This document shows, one piece after another, positions 13,286-27,363 of a stretch of 64,000 nucleotides of DNA (its first letter is position 1; each line of letters starts with the position of its first letter). The stretch covers positions 120,778,556 through 120,842,555 of the forward strand of contig CM042147.1 of assembly GCA_023376005.1 (NCBI GenBank). The letters are read 5' to 3'. The translations under genes and the position numbers were made by a program. The notes under the pieces are model-generated. The model saw only the letters and a list, made by a program, of their open reading frames with translations, searched no databases and was not told the DNA's origin. This DNA is from Doryteuthis pealeii (lineage: Eukaryota > Mollusca > Cephalopoda > Myopsida > Loliginidae).

Positions 13286-13484
13286 GAGTAAAAAGAGGAA
13301 ATCAACTCAACAGTATGTGGAGAAAAGTAGACAAACATGGTCAGTAAGAGAACTGAATCCTTCAATACAAGAACTCAGCCCGTGTCCTGAAGAAGGTCTG
13401 ATAGACCAAAATGTTATAACGTCAACATCACCACCAGCAATAAACTTCCATTCAGTACAACATCACGGGTTTGTCTACTTTTCT

Positions 13485-13526
<42 letters not shown>

Positions 13527-13999
13527 TGATTGCCACTTCTTTGCAGAAGAAGCCATTTCTACAAGTAATTCAGTTGTGAGCATGCAGTGAGCCCAAATTT
13601 GCTTTTTTAAAAAAATTTATTTATATTCCCTGTCACAGATGACCCCTTTCTCGGGTTCCCCTTGCATGCGACTGTACGTGACTGAGAAGTCCAGCCCTCG
13701 ACAGGCAGGCTCTGCCACACAGGTCACATATATGGTCAGATTTTACTTTAGCAACTGTGTCCGTCATGATCCGCTTATGTAGAGGCTGCTTCAGGATGGG
13801 GTGCTCGAGCTGACTTACCTCAAATCCTTACAGCTACCATCGGCCTGCCTTTCCAAGAGAATGTGTACCGGCCCCAAATTCTGTCAATTGGTCCTCATCG
13901 CTAAAGTGAACTTCCGCTAGGGTCACAATGTCTGCTCCATATCGAGAATTCTTTGACACGATACTAGTTCGTTGTTCGGGGATTTCAAGATCCCTCAAG

Positions 14000-14052
<53 letters not shown>

Positions 14053-16531
14053 TAATAATTGATAATGTCTTACTTCACAAAGAGTGAACTTTTATTTTTC
14101 TTTTAATTTTTGTGTTTCAGAATTTCTTGTACAAGTGTCTTGGAGTTATTTTAAGGAATTCAACAAAGAAGGATTTCATTACTAAACATTTTGATCTCAT
14201 ATTTTCAACAGTCAAACATTCTGACAAACTGGAACGAGAGGTAAGAAAAGTTCTTTTTTCTTTTTTTTTTACTATAGATTTGTTTACGAGGGTTGGCTGA
14301 AAAGTTCATAGACGGACCAAGATACTCTCATGGAATGTCACCAGATGAAGTTTATTTTTCAACATAGTCACCCCTCCTCTCAAAGATATGTGGTTCAAAT
14401 TAACTGACATGAAAAAATGTAAAAGTTTTTAAATAAAATAACTAGTCCATTATATCTTTTATTCATTAATGTATCAACATTGAAAATTTCATTAAGTTTG
14501 GTTAATTCCCTTATTTTTGGTATTTTTTTTTCTTTCGGCAGGGTAACATACAATGGTGGAATTTAGATCTGTTAAGTTCAATTTAACCATTTTTATTGTT
14601 TATTAACTTCTAGATTTTTTTTTTTGGCTCCCTAAACCATCTTAGTTTCTTTTATCTTTTATCCTCAGCATTGGCCTTTCTTCTGTTGATGACTGCATGT
14701 TTTATTTTTTTTAGTTAACTCTTAACTTCCCAGATGCAATTCTAGGTCCAAACCCCTCTGTTTCCATAAGGATTTGGTAAAAAAACAGCTAAAAATGGGT
14801 CTGTACATTCAAAAGCTCATAGTACCGTTATTTGTGAACAGATTATAGAACTACATAATCTTTATCTGGAATACTAAAATTCTATTTCTATTATTATCTA
14901 GGGTTGTGCCATTTCCATGGGGTTTGCAGCAGCCTCCCATTTAGATTCTGTTCTCAGTAAACTTGATGCTGTAGCCAAACAAGACATGGTTCGCAAATCA
15001 TCAGGATTGCTGGGATTCATGAGGGTGAGTATAGCATTTTTTTTTTTTTTTTTTAAATCATTCATTGATCCATTCATATGATTAATCCCTTTCAAGATTG
15101 ATATTCTATTAATAATGGAGATTCGCTTCCAGTTTTTGTCTGTAACAAAACTATGTCACTGCTTACGTCACTATCCCGAAATCATCATAACATAGAATAA
15201 ATACACTCAAAATTTGAGCATGCAACATTAGACAGTCCTCATTGTTTTTTAAAACAAGTTTTAATAGATACATCCCCAGTATCATATATTTTCAATATCA
15301 GACTTCCCTTGCTATGCTGACCCTATCTTCAAAGTTTTTATAAATATTTTCTCATAATTTACTTTTTATTCCTTGTTTTATTTATTTTATCTTTCTTTTT
15401 GCAGGATAAAAATGAGGTTGACATTGAAAAGGTGAAAGCAACACTCATGCTGTGCTATGGATATGTGACATTATTTGCCCCAAATACACTAATTGTATCA
15501 AGATTGGAAGCCACAATTTTAAAGTCTATTTACCCCCATTTCACAAACCCTAAGGTAATCAAAATTTTCAATTTTCTTCATGCACAACTTGTTTACTGAT
15601 TCTACATCTCCTTGCTGAACCAGGGCTGTGGAGTCAGAACAAAAAAACCTTCAACTATGACTCCTCTGTTTTTGGCACCTCCGACTTCAAATCCTGGCTA
15701 CGAAGATAAGAGGATAATATTTATTACAATTCCAAATAATTATAAAACCATGATTTTTAAAAATAATCTATTGATAAGGAGTGTGCACTTTAAAACTTTA
15801 CAGATTAAACTAGGGTCATATAAAGTGTAAATTCAACTGAAGTCTTAGTTGGTATAGTTTTACCAACTCTGACTCCAGTGACCCCTTAATTGCTTCTGAC
15901 TCCAACTCCACAGCCCCATTTTTATTTTATTTCCATGACACCATTAAGGCCAATTTCTTTTTTCTTTTCAGTAGGTTTTTAGGACCATATTACCTTTAGG
16001 CACCCCTTTTTGAGCTCGATTAAGAAAGGACATGTTTTTTATTTACACCGTCAATATCCGGTTGTTTGTTAGGGTTAGTTTGATAATTTTTTTTTAAATC
16101 TAAAAATCGTCTGTTAAAATAACCGGATATTGACGGTATAAATGAAAAACATGTCCTTTTTTAATTGAGATCAAAAGGGGTGCCTAAAGGTCATATGGTC
16201 CAGTTTTTAAGTTGAAGTGTAAATTCAACTGGAGTCTGAGTTGGTATGCTTTCACTGACTCTGACTCCAGTGACCCCTTAATTGCTTCTGGCTCTGACTC
16301 CACAGCCCTGTGCTAAACAACTTGAGAAGAGTTATTTTCAAAAAAGTTTTTCAGACAATTGAAATTGTTCATTAGTTTTTATAATTTTTATTTGTGTTAT
16401 CTTTTTACTTTTTATGGCTACTCACTCACTTATGGAGATGAACAGTTAGTATCATATAAAATGAAATTGACAATCCTAATTCAAATTTTTGTGACACTAT
16501 GCATTACTGCACAAATGAAAATTTGGTGCAA

Positions 16532-16582
<51 letters not shown>

Positions 16583-16957
16583 TGTATATATATAATTGTA
16601 TAGTTATGAGCAAAGCTGGCCTGATCAGTCACCAATCTGTGCATCGGCGGGATGGACTAATAAAATACCCTGTGCTCCCTGGAATTACCTGTAAATGTGG
16701 GAAGATGTGCAAGACTTTGGCAGGACTAAAGAGCCACTTTCGTGCAGCTCATTGTTGAACTTTTTTTTGAAGCTCACCATTAGATTCTTTGAACTGTTGA
16801 CCTTTTTATTTTTTTTTATTTTTATTTTTTTATATCAAGCAATGGCAATACTTGAATACGAGTTTGCTGTCATCATAGTTATATGAATACATAGTAGGAG
16901 ACTAGGCACATATAGGTATATATATGTGAATGTGTAGATTGGAAATGGTGTATCATA

Positions 16958-17041
<84 letters not shown>

Positions 17042-20000
17042 TCTTCTACAGACACGTGTTTCGAAGTTTACTTCTCATCAGTACGGCTCGACTTTTTTTA
17101 ACAGGTACTCTAGCCGGGATCGAAACCCGACAGAATTTTTGTCTGCCAAGTTCCTTACCCTTACAGCTATCATCGGCCGTCAGTCTAGGGTGAACAATTA
17201 ATTGCTACATACTTTACAGCGGTATGTTTTTACAATCACCAGAGAACTCAAATCTGTAAACAGACGGGTCACGGCTAATGCCAAACAGTGAAGTTACAAT
17301 TAATGTCCCCCCACAGTGCTCAACCATGGGAGTGGGAACCATATATGTATAAATAAGTGTATGTGTGTCAATGGTAGGTCAGAAGGACCATTAAAATACA
17401 GTAGGGAATTAGAATAGATAAAAAAATTGTGATAATAACTCCTCAGAGACGGTTGTCTGGAGGAGGAAAGGTAGTTAAACCACTAGTAAGATATAAAGAC
17501 AGATCATTTATCATCATCATGTCGCGCTTTCAGCGTGGATATCCATGACAATCTCTCTCCATCCGTCCCTATCGCTCATCATTCTCGGGAGGTCATCTAT
17601 GCAGCATCCTGCATCCGCACAGAGCTGTTCAATGTACGTTTTTGCTGGTCGGTCTACACTGGCTTGTCCATGTGCTGGTTTCCACAGGAGGACGTCGCTT
17701 ATGAGTTCGTCCTTGCTTCTCCAGCAGTGTCCCGCGTGTCTTGTCCGTTTTACTCGGATGGTTTGTGCGATATGTGGCAGTACAGCTGTTTTCTCGTAGG
17801 GTGTTGTTTCCATGTCTTGTTCAGGATCACCCACAGCATTCTTGTGCAGCTCCCATCTAGTTTATTCTTTAGTCGCTTAGTTAGGGTCCAGGTGGTGCAG
17901 CCATACAGCAGTACTGATATGACAACGGCCTATAAAGGGGGTCAAAACTGTGAGTGGTCTCTCTTAGATAAAGGATTTTGAAATCCCGTGTGAAACGAGA
18001 ACGAATGAGAGTTGATAGCGACTGAGCTAGACCAGAATCTAAAAGTTGTTCCCTCTGTTTTTGTCTTTCAGGATTCCAGTGTAAAACAAAGTATGATAAA
18101 GACAACAGAATTAATTGGTAAAGCGTTGCATCCAGATCGGCTCAAGACCCAATACAAATTCATTAGCAGAGGTGACATTCTTGGACACATGCAGGTAATA
18201 ATTTTCACTTACATTTTTCTTATCAAATAGTCATGAATCTCTCTCTTAATACTGTGTACAGTTTTGCTTTGTTTTAAAGTAAGTAAGTAAGTAAAGTTGT
18301 CGGGTAGGCCTTAAGTCAGTATCAGCCTGACAGTGAGGGAGTCTATCCCCTTTTCACTAGCGCTAGACCAAGGAGATTGTTAGTATTATCTGCATTATTT
18401 GGACTATTGTCCCCATCTTCATTGTTATTTGTACAACATTTCGGCCGATATGCCCTCCAGCCTTCTTCAGGTATTTCTTGTCAGACTCGGGAACCTTCCC
18501 GAGTCTGAGAAGGTTCCCAAGTCCGATAAGAAATACCTGAAGAAGGCTGGAGGGCATATCGGCCGAAATGTTGTACAAATAACAATGAAGATGGGGACAA
18601 TAGTCCGAATAATGCAGATAATACTAATCATCAAGCCTCATTTCAAACATTCAGAGAAATAGCAAGAAGATTGTCTTTTAGCATCTGAGGTGGAGCGCCA
18701 CACCTACCATCAGCTCTTACTCACACCAATTTCTGAGAAAAGCTTGGAGAATTGAGGGATGGTACTTGTAATAAGTAATTGAGAGTTACCGCCCCTACTT
18801 TATGATTACCTCCCCTTTGGAGAACTCTCTAGGGAATACTAGACTTTATAAGCTCTTAATAAGTGTACCAATTATCTTAAGTAACTAAAGAGGTGAAAAT
18901 GATTTGATAAACAATTTCATTTAGAAATATATGTGATTGTTCTGGAAATCTAGGAGATGGAAAACTCTGAAGCCAAACCAACTTTACTCCACTTAAAAAT
19001 TGACCTTGTGTCATATCTTCCCTGTGGTGGAGGGGTTGGGTAAATACGTAGTTCTAATGCTGTAGAGTTTGGTAATAAATAATGCCTAATAATATCTTTT
19101 TTCGATTGCCTAATGTTCTACTAGAAATAATGGAATCTAGGTATCTTTGGTTTAGATGAAAATTAACTTTTTATAAAAAAAAAGATTTGTAGGGATGTAC
19201 ATATTTATGGACAATACTGTACATAATTCATGTGAAAAAAGAAAGAAAAAATTATTTAAATGGTGACCGAAAAAATGGCTGCTGGTATACAACCCAATTA
19301 AGTTGATTTCAGCATTGGTAGATCATCATGTTGCGCAATTAGCATGGATATCCATGACAATCTCTTGCCAACCTTCCCTATCATTCATTTTCCCAGGGAG
19401 GTCCTCTGCGCAGCATCCAGCATCTTTGCATAGTTGGTCAATGTAGGTCCTTGATGAGCGGCCCACATTAGCATGTTCGTGTGTTGGCTTCCACAGGAGA
19501 ACGTCGCTTATGAGCTCGTCCTTGCTTCTCCAGCAGTGCCCGGCATGCCTTGTCCATCTCACTCGAATGGTTTGTGAGATGGGGGGCAGGTGGCTATACA
19601 GCTGTTTCTTCATGTGGTACTGCTTCCACGATATGTTCAAGACTGCATGCAGCATTCTTGTGCAGCTCCCATCCAGTTTATTCTCAAGGCGCCTTGTTAG
19701 GGTCCATACAGCAGCACTGATATAAGCACAGCCTGGAAGAATTGTCACTTTAACTTGTCAGTGAGATGCCAATACATGTACATGGGCATTTTCTGTCTAT
19801 ACACAAGGACTGCACTAGCTCCTTTACCAAACAAATTACTGAAATCAGTACTAACTGTGTTAATGGCTGACAAGCCAGTGTATCATCTCTTTCAAGTTTC
19901 TTATTCTCCAGTGGTGCTCTTTATCAATTATCTAGACTTCATCCTTGAGATATAAATGTGTTCCCTTCTCTCTCCAGATTTGATCTGTCACACCAGCTTT

Positions 20001-23000
20001 TTATTTATTCTCTTTGGATTTATGGAGGAGTCCCCATGGCGTAGTGGGTAACATTGTAGTGAGTTCAAACTCCTGACTTTGCTGGGTGGCTTTCGCATTA
20101 AATAACCCACAAAGATTGATGTGCCATTAAAAATAACCAAACCAAATGAAACCCTTTGGCTTCTGGAGTTTGACTTTAACGAAATGGTTAGTTTCCCCAT
20201 ATTTTTCATATTTACATGGGATATTATATAGGTAATTTTTTGCCAAATATTTAGCTTAGAAGGAACTAATTCTAGTAAAAAAAGATTGATATATTTTTTT
20301 CCCTTATTTGAAATATTGTTGTGTTTTTTTTTCTTTTTTAATCTTTTGTAGCTGTACATTAAAGCAGAGAGCAAAGAGTGTATAGTGAATGATACAAGAG
20401 CAATTGCAATGAATGCTGCAACAACACTTGTGTATCCTTTTTTTAATTTACATTTTAAATCTGTTAGACACTCAACAAAGTCAACATTGAAATTGATGGA
20501 CAGATAAAGAGAACATGTCTTTCTACTTTTATTAATAACACTAGCAAATATATGCACCCTCCGGGTGCAAGTATTTAAGTTTTAATGTAATACAATATTG
20601 TATTAAATTAGAAAGGCTAATGAAACTAAATAAAAATAGATAAAAAGATTTGAAACAGAGGGAGTATAATAAAAGATTTGAAACAGAGGGAGTATAATAA
20701 AAACTGAAACTTACTCTTCCATCACTCTCGTCTTTCATTGTTATTTTTTCTAATTTAAGTATTTAGTTATAAGAGGAAGTAAAGAATAAAATGACAGTTA
20801 TTTTATCTTGTTAATGGATTTCATTTCAGATTCATTGAAGAGATTTTTGCTTATATTCATTAAAATAAAACCAAACAGTTAGAAATCAATATTACTAAGC
20901 ACATATTTATTAAATTCGATTTTTTTTATATTAATATGCAAATTAGCCTTCCCGTTCACACTGTAATCCGCTATTTTGTTGTATAAATATAATTGCATGT
21001 TGTCAGTATGTAGACATAGTTAACAGTATTAATAATGTAAGACAATTTTATTAATAATTGAGGTTTAGATGAAAATAAAATAATGGAGAATGTGACGTCA
21101 ATAACTAAGAGAATTGTGACTTGAGTAGGAATATAGTTTCGGTTACAGACAGAAAAACACACAATCTCCATTATAATAAGATTTATACAACACAATAATT
21201 GTTTATGTTGTAAAAGTATAGAAAATGGCAATTATTCCCTTCAAACTTTGGTTTTCTAACCCGATTAATACTATATAACACACATTTTCTTCCTGAATAG
21301 TATATGTTATTTCTTAATTGGTTATGTTGTAAAAGTATTAAAAAAGGTCATCAGGGTGGGCTAAAGTCTTTATCAGCCAATCAGCCTATCCCCCTTTTCA
21401 CTAGCACTAGACCAAGGAGATTGTTTTTGAGTCTGAGATGGAGCCCCACACCTACCATCAGCTCCTTACTTTACCACACAGATCCCTGTGCTACTCATAC
21501 ACTGAGCTGATGAGGGCCGGTATCGAACAAGGAACCTTGTGGTCTCTAGCTGACTGCCCTACCGACTGAGCTAAAAGTATAGAAAGTGGCTATTATTCCC
21601 ATCAAACTTTGAATTCGCGCCCTGGATAACGCTATGTAAGACAAATGATGTTGCTGGATAGTATGTGTTATTTCTTAATTGTTTATGTCATGAAAGTATA
21701 AAAATATTTGGTAATTTTCACCTTTAGTTGTTAAAATTCCTAGCATAAAATTGTGCGTGCGCATTATCTGAAATGTACTTAATTGTTATTAAGAACACAT
21801 TTTATGATATTTTTGTGTTAAAGCATGCAGTTGTATTGTTTTCGAAACGATTCTAAGATTTGTATATTTCGCACGGACACTTTCAAAATGGCCACCGTCT
21901 TGTTTCAAAATGAAAGTCAGTTGGCTAAATTCCTTGCATAAAATTATCTGAAATGAACTTAATTGTTATTAAGGACACATTTTATGATATTTTTGTGTTA
22001 AAGCATGCAGAAGATTTGTTTATTTCGCACGGAGACTTTCAAAATAGCTACCGGCTTAGTTCAAAGTGAAAGTCAAGGGAGGTTACTCTAATTGCTATAT
22101 TTGGAATTTTAACAACTAAAGGTGAAAATTACCTTTTATTATCATTCCCTTCAAACTTTGTTTTTGTGCCCTAGATAACACTGCCCTTGTTAGATAGGCT
22201 GAGTAAATAGATATAAAAGTTGCCTCTTTAATTAATTTTACTTATTAGAAGAAATATACAGAAGTTATTATTCTATTGTATAAAAAAAATAATTATGCAA
22301 TGAAAATTAAATGTTATTAAATCAAAGTTAATATGGATGTGCAAGGGGTAATGGTTAGAGTCGTAGGAAATGGACTCGTTAATGCGAGTTCAAATCCTGG
22401 ACAAAGCTATTTACATTTCACATAGCGCTAATAATCTTGGGAAAGGTAGGAATCCAACTATTCTCCCTACAGCTATGGGTAAATAGTAGGGCGAACTGGG
22501 CTCTTTAACCTTTTTTTAAGCAACCAGTCTAGGAGAAGTAAAACTCTGAATTCAAACCTGTTAAATTCCGTTTAATAATAATGACACCTGTGTCATATCC
22601 TGCTCATGCGGAGGGTTGGAAAATATGTAAATTAAATATTATCTGGAGGTAATTTTTTTTGGGGGGGGAGAGGGTGTTAAAGCAACACCCTATCCCACAC
22701 ACACACACACACAAAAAATGTTTTTTTTTCTTTTAAGTATTTTCCTTAATATCTGAAATCTAGAAAACTCGACCCTAAATTGAGTGACAGTGACATGTTC
22801 GATTTAGTTGAAACGGTCACAAGTTCTGTGCTGTGCCTTCCACAAGATGGCTTGCCCCACGAAAAGGCAAAGAAGAAACCTATGAAGAAGTAGTAGAGCT
22901 GGACAGTATTTGAAGACCACAATTAATGCTATGAATGAACTTCTGAAGGAAGTACTTTACAAAAACCTCACTGCCAAAGGACTGGACTGTATCTTCAAAG

Positions 23001-26000
23001 TAAGATTTCTTTTCTTTTTTCTCCTTTTCCATTCTCTTATAACCAGTAAGTTAAGAACAACAAATAATAATACAAAACAGTTAAATGTACTTTTAACTCA
23101 ACTATATTTGTTTTTATTTTTTGACTGACCATGCTACAGGAGGATTGATATGGTTTTCAAATTGCTTTATATTTTATACTCTATATAACCAGTAAGTTAG
23201 GAATAACAAATAATAATACAAAACAGTTAAATGTACTTTTAACTCAACTATATTTGTTTTATTTTTTCACTGACCATGCAGGAGGATTGATATGGTTTTC
23301 AAATTGCTTATATTTTTAGTCCTTAATAAATTTAATGATTTTACTTATAAAAAAACCCTTTGATATTAAATTTTTAACTCCAACCCAACTCAGGCATATC
23401 TTCAAAAATAAACTTTTGCACTGCCCGTAGATGTCTTTTTCTTTTTTTTTTTTTCTCTCTGGTTAATTTAATTGATTTAATGCTTTGTGATTTGCATCTC
23501 AAAGTTTGGATTACATATCAATGATTACCAGAGAGAGGGCCTTGCAAACATGTTGCTTCTGTTTGCTGTTTTTCAAGGAAACGTTGTTCTACGAGTGTGG
23601 TATGTTGTTGTTTTTTCTTCTTTTTTCTTTACCTTTTGTTATAATAATAATACTTGTCTATACTATATTATCTCTAAAAGTAATTGGTAATTTGCTTGAA
23701 GCATTGTTAAGTATGTTATAATATATTAATGATTTGAAGGCAATTACAATGTATAAAAAAAAAAAACAAAAAGATGTTATTTTTGTCTTATTGATTTCAA
23801 AGTAGAAACTTCATCTTCAGAGGTGAATATCAGAAATGTACGTGCTCAAGTTTTTTTTTTGTGTGGTATATTTTATTTTTCTTATTTTTTTTTTCCTCTT
23901 CCTTTGTTTTTTTTTGATTTTTTTCATTCTCCTCCTTTATTTTTCTTATGTTATGAATGAAATGGGCGAATAACTGAATTTCTTATTTTTTTGAATATCT
24001 TAGAACGACATGTTTAACCCTACCTCTTATATATATCCAATCCATGTCTGTTTAATCTCCCGGGTGAATAATACAACAATGTAGCCATTGTCGATTCACA
24101 AAAAAAAAAACCGTCACATAGAAAAATTTCATATACTTTAGCTATTTTTATTTTTTTTTTTCCTTTTTTTAAAAAATTTTCTCATAAGTTTTTTTTTGTT
24201 TTTTTTTTATTTCAGTTCGTAAAAAAACTAAAAATGTATTAATTTCAATTAGACCTGGACCAGTAAATAAAAGATCTCTTTAATTATATATTAGAAGGAT
24301 TGAAGGCACTTTACAGAAATATGTCTTTAGAGATATTTTCTTAACACAATATCATTATTTACCTTATAACGATTATAGTAATGATTCAAATCACTTGAAA
24401 TATATAATTATCTCTTTGTTGAAGAAAGTTTAGTATAGTAACAATCTATGGGTGTCATTAAATTGTTGCAGGACGTTAATGGTAGCATATAAACGAGGAA
24501 TAAGGGCTGTTAACTTTGAGATCACAGAGCAGTGGAAATTTACTAGTGACGGTTCAAATAACCCCACTGATTTCTGGGGAAACAGCATAGCCAATGGGAG
24601 AAAAACATCGTGAATAGCTCTATTCCAGCATTATCTCTAGACATTGGCCACACCTCACTGAACACCCATCAACGAAGAATCAATACTACGAATCGCTACT
24701 CACTGATACTGGCATATGCGTCCAATCCATCCGCGGTGGCAGACATCACACAAGCACAATCCACACTGCGACGCAAACACACCAAACAATCACATCAGCA
24801 AAAAACAAAAATCACACAAACAGCTTCGCACAATCACAAGCAACACCCAAACATCGTCCTCCTATAGTCTCCACTCTCACTTACAATGAACAACTAAATG
24901 TAAAGAACCAGAGAAGAAGAAAGGCAACGCCACTAGTTAAGAAGAACAAGCTGAGAATTCAACACGTAAACAAGTGTTAAAGAGAGACATCTTTCCCCTC
25001 TCTAAGACAAGTCTCTAATCTGTCCTCAAATATGCCTCTCTATCATCCGGAACTCTCTCTCTGAAAGTTTACTCTCACCAAATTATATACCCGATGTCAA
25101 TGTGATATATGTATACCACAGTTATGATAGACTCAATAATCATCTTGAAACTTAATTGATGACTGGCTTCTGAAATGAACCGTTAAGAGGGAGTGGTTCA
25201 ATTGACGCAGTTATGTTATGGCTAAACGTGGTGCAAAGGGGCCCACCAGAGTAAAAATAGGCATCAAAGGGGTCCACGGAAATAGGATCAAGGGCGCGGC
25301 CAACGGCTCACATAGCCCGCGCCGATCCGTCAATAGCCGGGCATCCGACTGCGGGGCCAGAGTAACATAGGAATCAAAGGGCGCCCCAGAGTTAAACAGT
25401 AGAATCAAAGAGGTCCCACCAGGTAAAATAGGAATCAGATGAGTGGTCCCACTAGCAGTAAAATAGGAATCAAAGGGGTTCCACGTAGAGTAAAAATAGG
25501 AATCAAAGGGCCACCAGAGTAAAATAGGAATCAAAGGGCCCACTAGAGTAATAGGAATCAAAAGGTCCACCAGAGTAAAATAGGAATCAAAGGGGTGCCA
25601 CCAGAGTAAAATAGGAATCAAAAGTTGGACCACCAGAGTAAAATAAGAATCAAAGTGGCCACCAGAGTAAAATAAGAATCAAAGCGGGCCCACCTAGAGT
25701 AAAATAAGGAATCAAAGGGCCCACAGAGTAAAATAGGAATCAAAGGGGCCCACCAGAGTTAAATAGGAATCAAAGGGGCCCACCAGCAGTAAAATAGGAA
25801 TCAAAGGGGCCCCCACCCAGAGTAAAATAGGAATCAAAAGGGGCCCACCAGAGCTAAAATTAGGACATCCAAAGGGGTCCCACCAGAGTAAAATAGAATC
25901 AAGGTCACAGAGTAAGGAATCAAAGTGGTCCACCAGAGTAAAATAGGAATCAAAGGGGCCCCACCAGAGTAAAATACGGTATTCAAAGGGGCCCACTCTA

Positions 26001-27332
26001 GGTTAAAATAGGAATCAAAGGGGTCTATAGTGAAAAAAAATGTTTTAAGAACCACCGGCCAAGAGATTAGCAGCAAGAGGAGATTGTTTGCATAAGAAAG
26101 AAATACATAAAGAAGAAGAGAGAAACTAATAACTATTTTAACTCTTAACATCTGATGAGAATTTTCCAAGTCCAGAAACCCATTCCTAGAAGGATTTATC
26201 AAAAAATGGCTAAAAATGCCTTTTCATTTAAAGTTACCCGACGATGATTTCCCCTTAAATCAAAGACTTCTAAATGTTTAATATTACCTTTTTAAACAAA
26301 GCTATTGTTTGGGGCAGATTAGGAAATGAATGTGACTGTCTGGCCAGGGTGAAATGAGCATTATTAGGACATTAACTCTTAACCCTATACGCCTTATTCC
26401 ACTCTGCCGAAGTCACATTTGTTTTCCTAATCTACCCAAACAATAGCCTTTGTTTAAATGTAATTTAAACATCATTTAGAAGTCTTTGATTTAAGGAAAA
26501 TAGCAGCTAACTTTAAATGAAAAGCCATTTTTAGCATTTAAAAAATAAAAATAATCCTATAGAATGGGGTTTGGACTTGGAAAATTCTCAACAGGATGTT
26601 AAGGTTTAAAAAAAAAAAAAAATTTTTGCATGACTAATTTTTATTTTAGCTTTAGTATCATAACATCTTCCTCTATTTAAGGCAGTGACCTGGTATGTGT
26701 TGTAACCTAACCACAGGTTACTAAATGAGAATAACTGACATGAAAGGTTGAAATGAAATGAATCTTTATAGCATTAACAAAATATGATACATTGCCAGCA
26801 GTATGGAAAAGAAGGTAAACCACTGCAGTGGATATTTAAGACTACGCTCAGTCAGCATCCAGACTCCCATATTTATGAGAATTGGACATAACAATTAATG
26901 TTTATAGTACCGGTTCTATATAACAGTATGACACTAAACTGCATCTTGATGGTGAAGGCTTGCAGTTCTGAGCTCTGTGGGGAACCATGTAACTGTGAAA
27001 TACTGACTTTAAACTTTAAATTACATTCGTCGAGGTGACCTAAAATCCAGTACTCAGCCAGACAGCAAGGGAAGTCTATACCCCATTCACTTGCGCTAGA
27101 CCAAGGAGACTATTTTTTTAGTGTTTAGGTGGAAGCACCACAACCTTACCCATCAGCTTTTTACCACACTAATCCCTATGTTACTTTCATTACACTGACG
27201 TTCGGCAATGGCTGGTATCAAACCAATGAACCTTGTGGTTCTTAGTTGGACACTCTACTGACTGAATTAAAAACCGCGTGTGTATAAAAATGCTTTTATC
27301 TTGAATTCTATATTGATTTGAGATGTAGTCAT

Positions 27333-27363
<31 letters not shown>

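Larger units (their letters stand above)
20432..22763 (+). other. MROH1: U12-type (minor spliceosome) intron
   Basis: The 5' end reads GTATCCTTT. Near the 3' end, TTTCCTTAAT at 22741-22750 matches the U12 branch-site consensus TTCCTTRAY. The branch A is 14-15 nt from the terminal AG at 22762-22763, and there is no polypyrimidine tract between them. All three features define a GT-AG U12 intron. The reading frame is kept across it. Confidence 0.85.

Noticed and set aside
19988..20557. 189-codon minus-strand open frame
   Set aside because: It overlaps exon 10 on the opposite strand and SINE sequence; it has no domain and its composition follows AT-rich intron sequence.
25211..25996. 140- and 94-codon minus-strand frames with repeated FDSYFTLVGP
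   Set aside because: Translation of the 30-bp minisatellite; frame jumps with each unit indel and no start or splice context.
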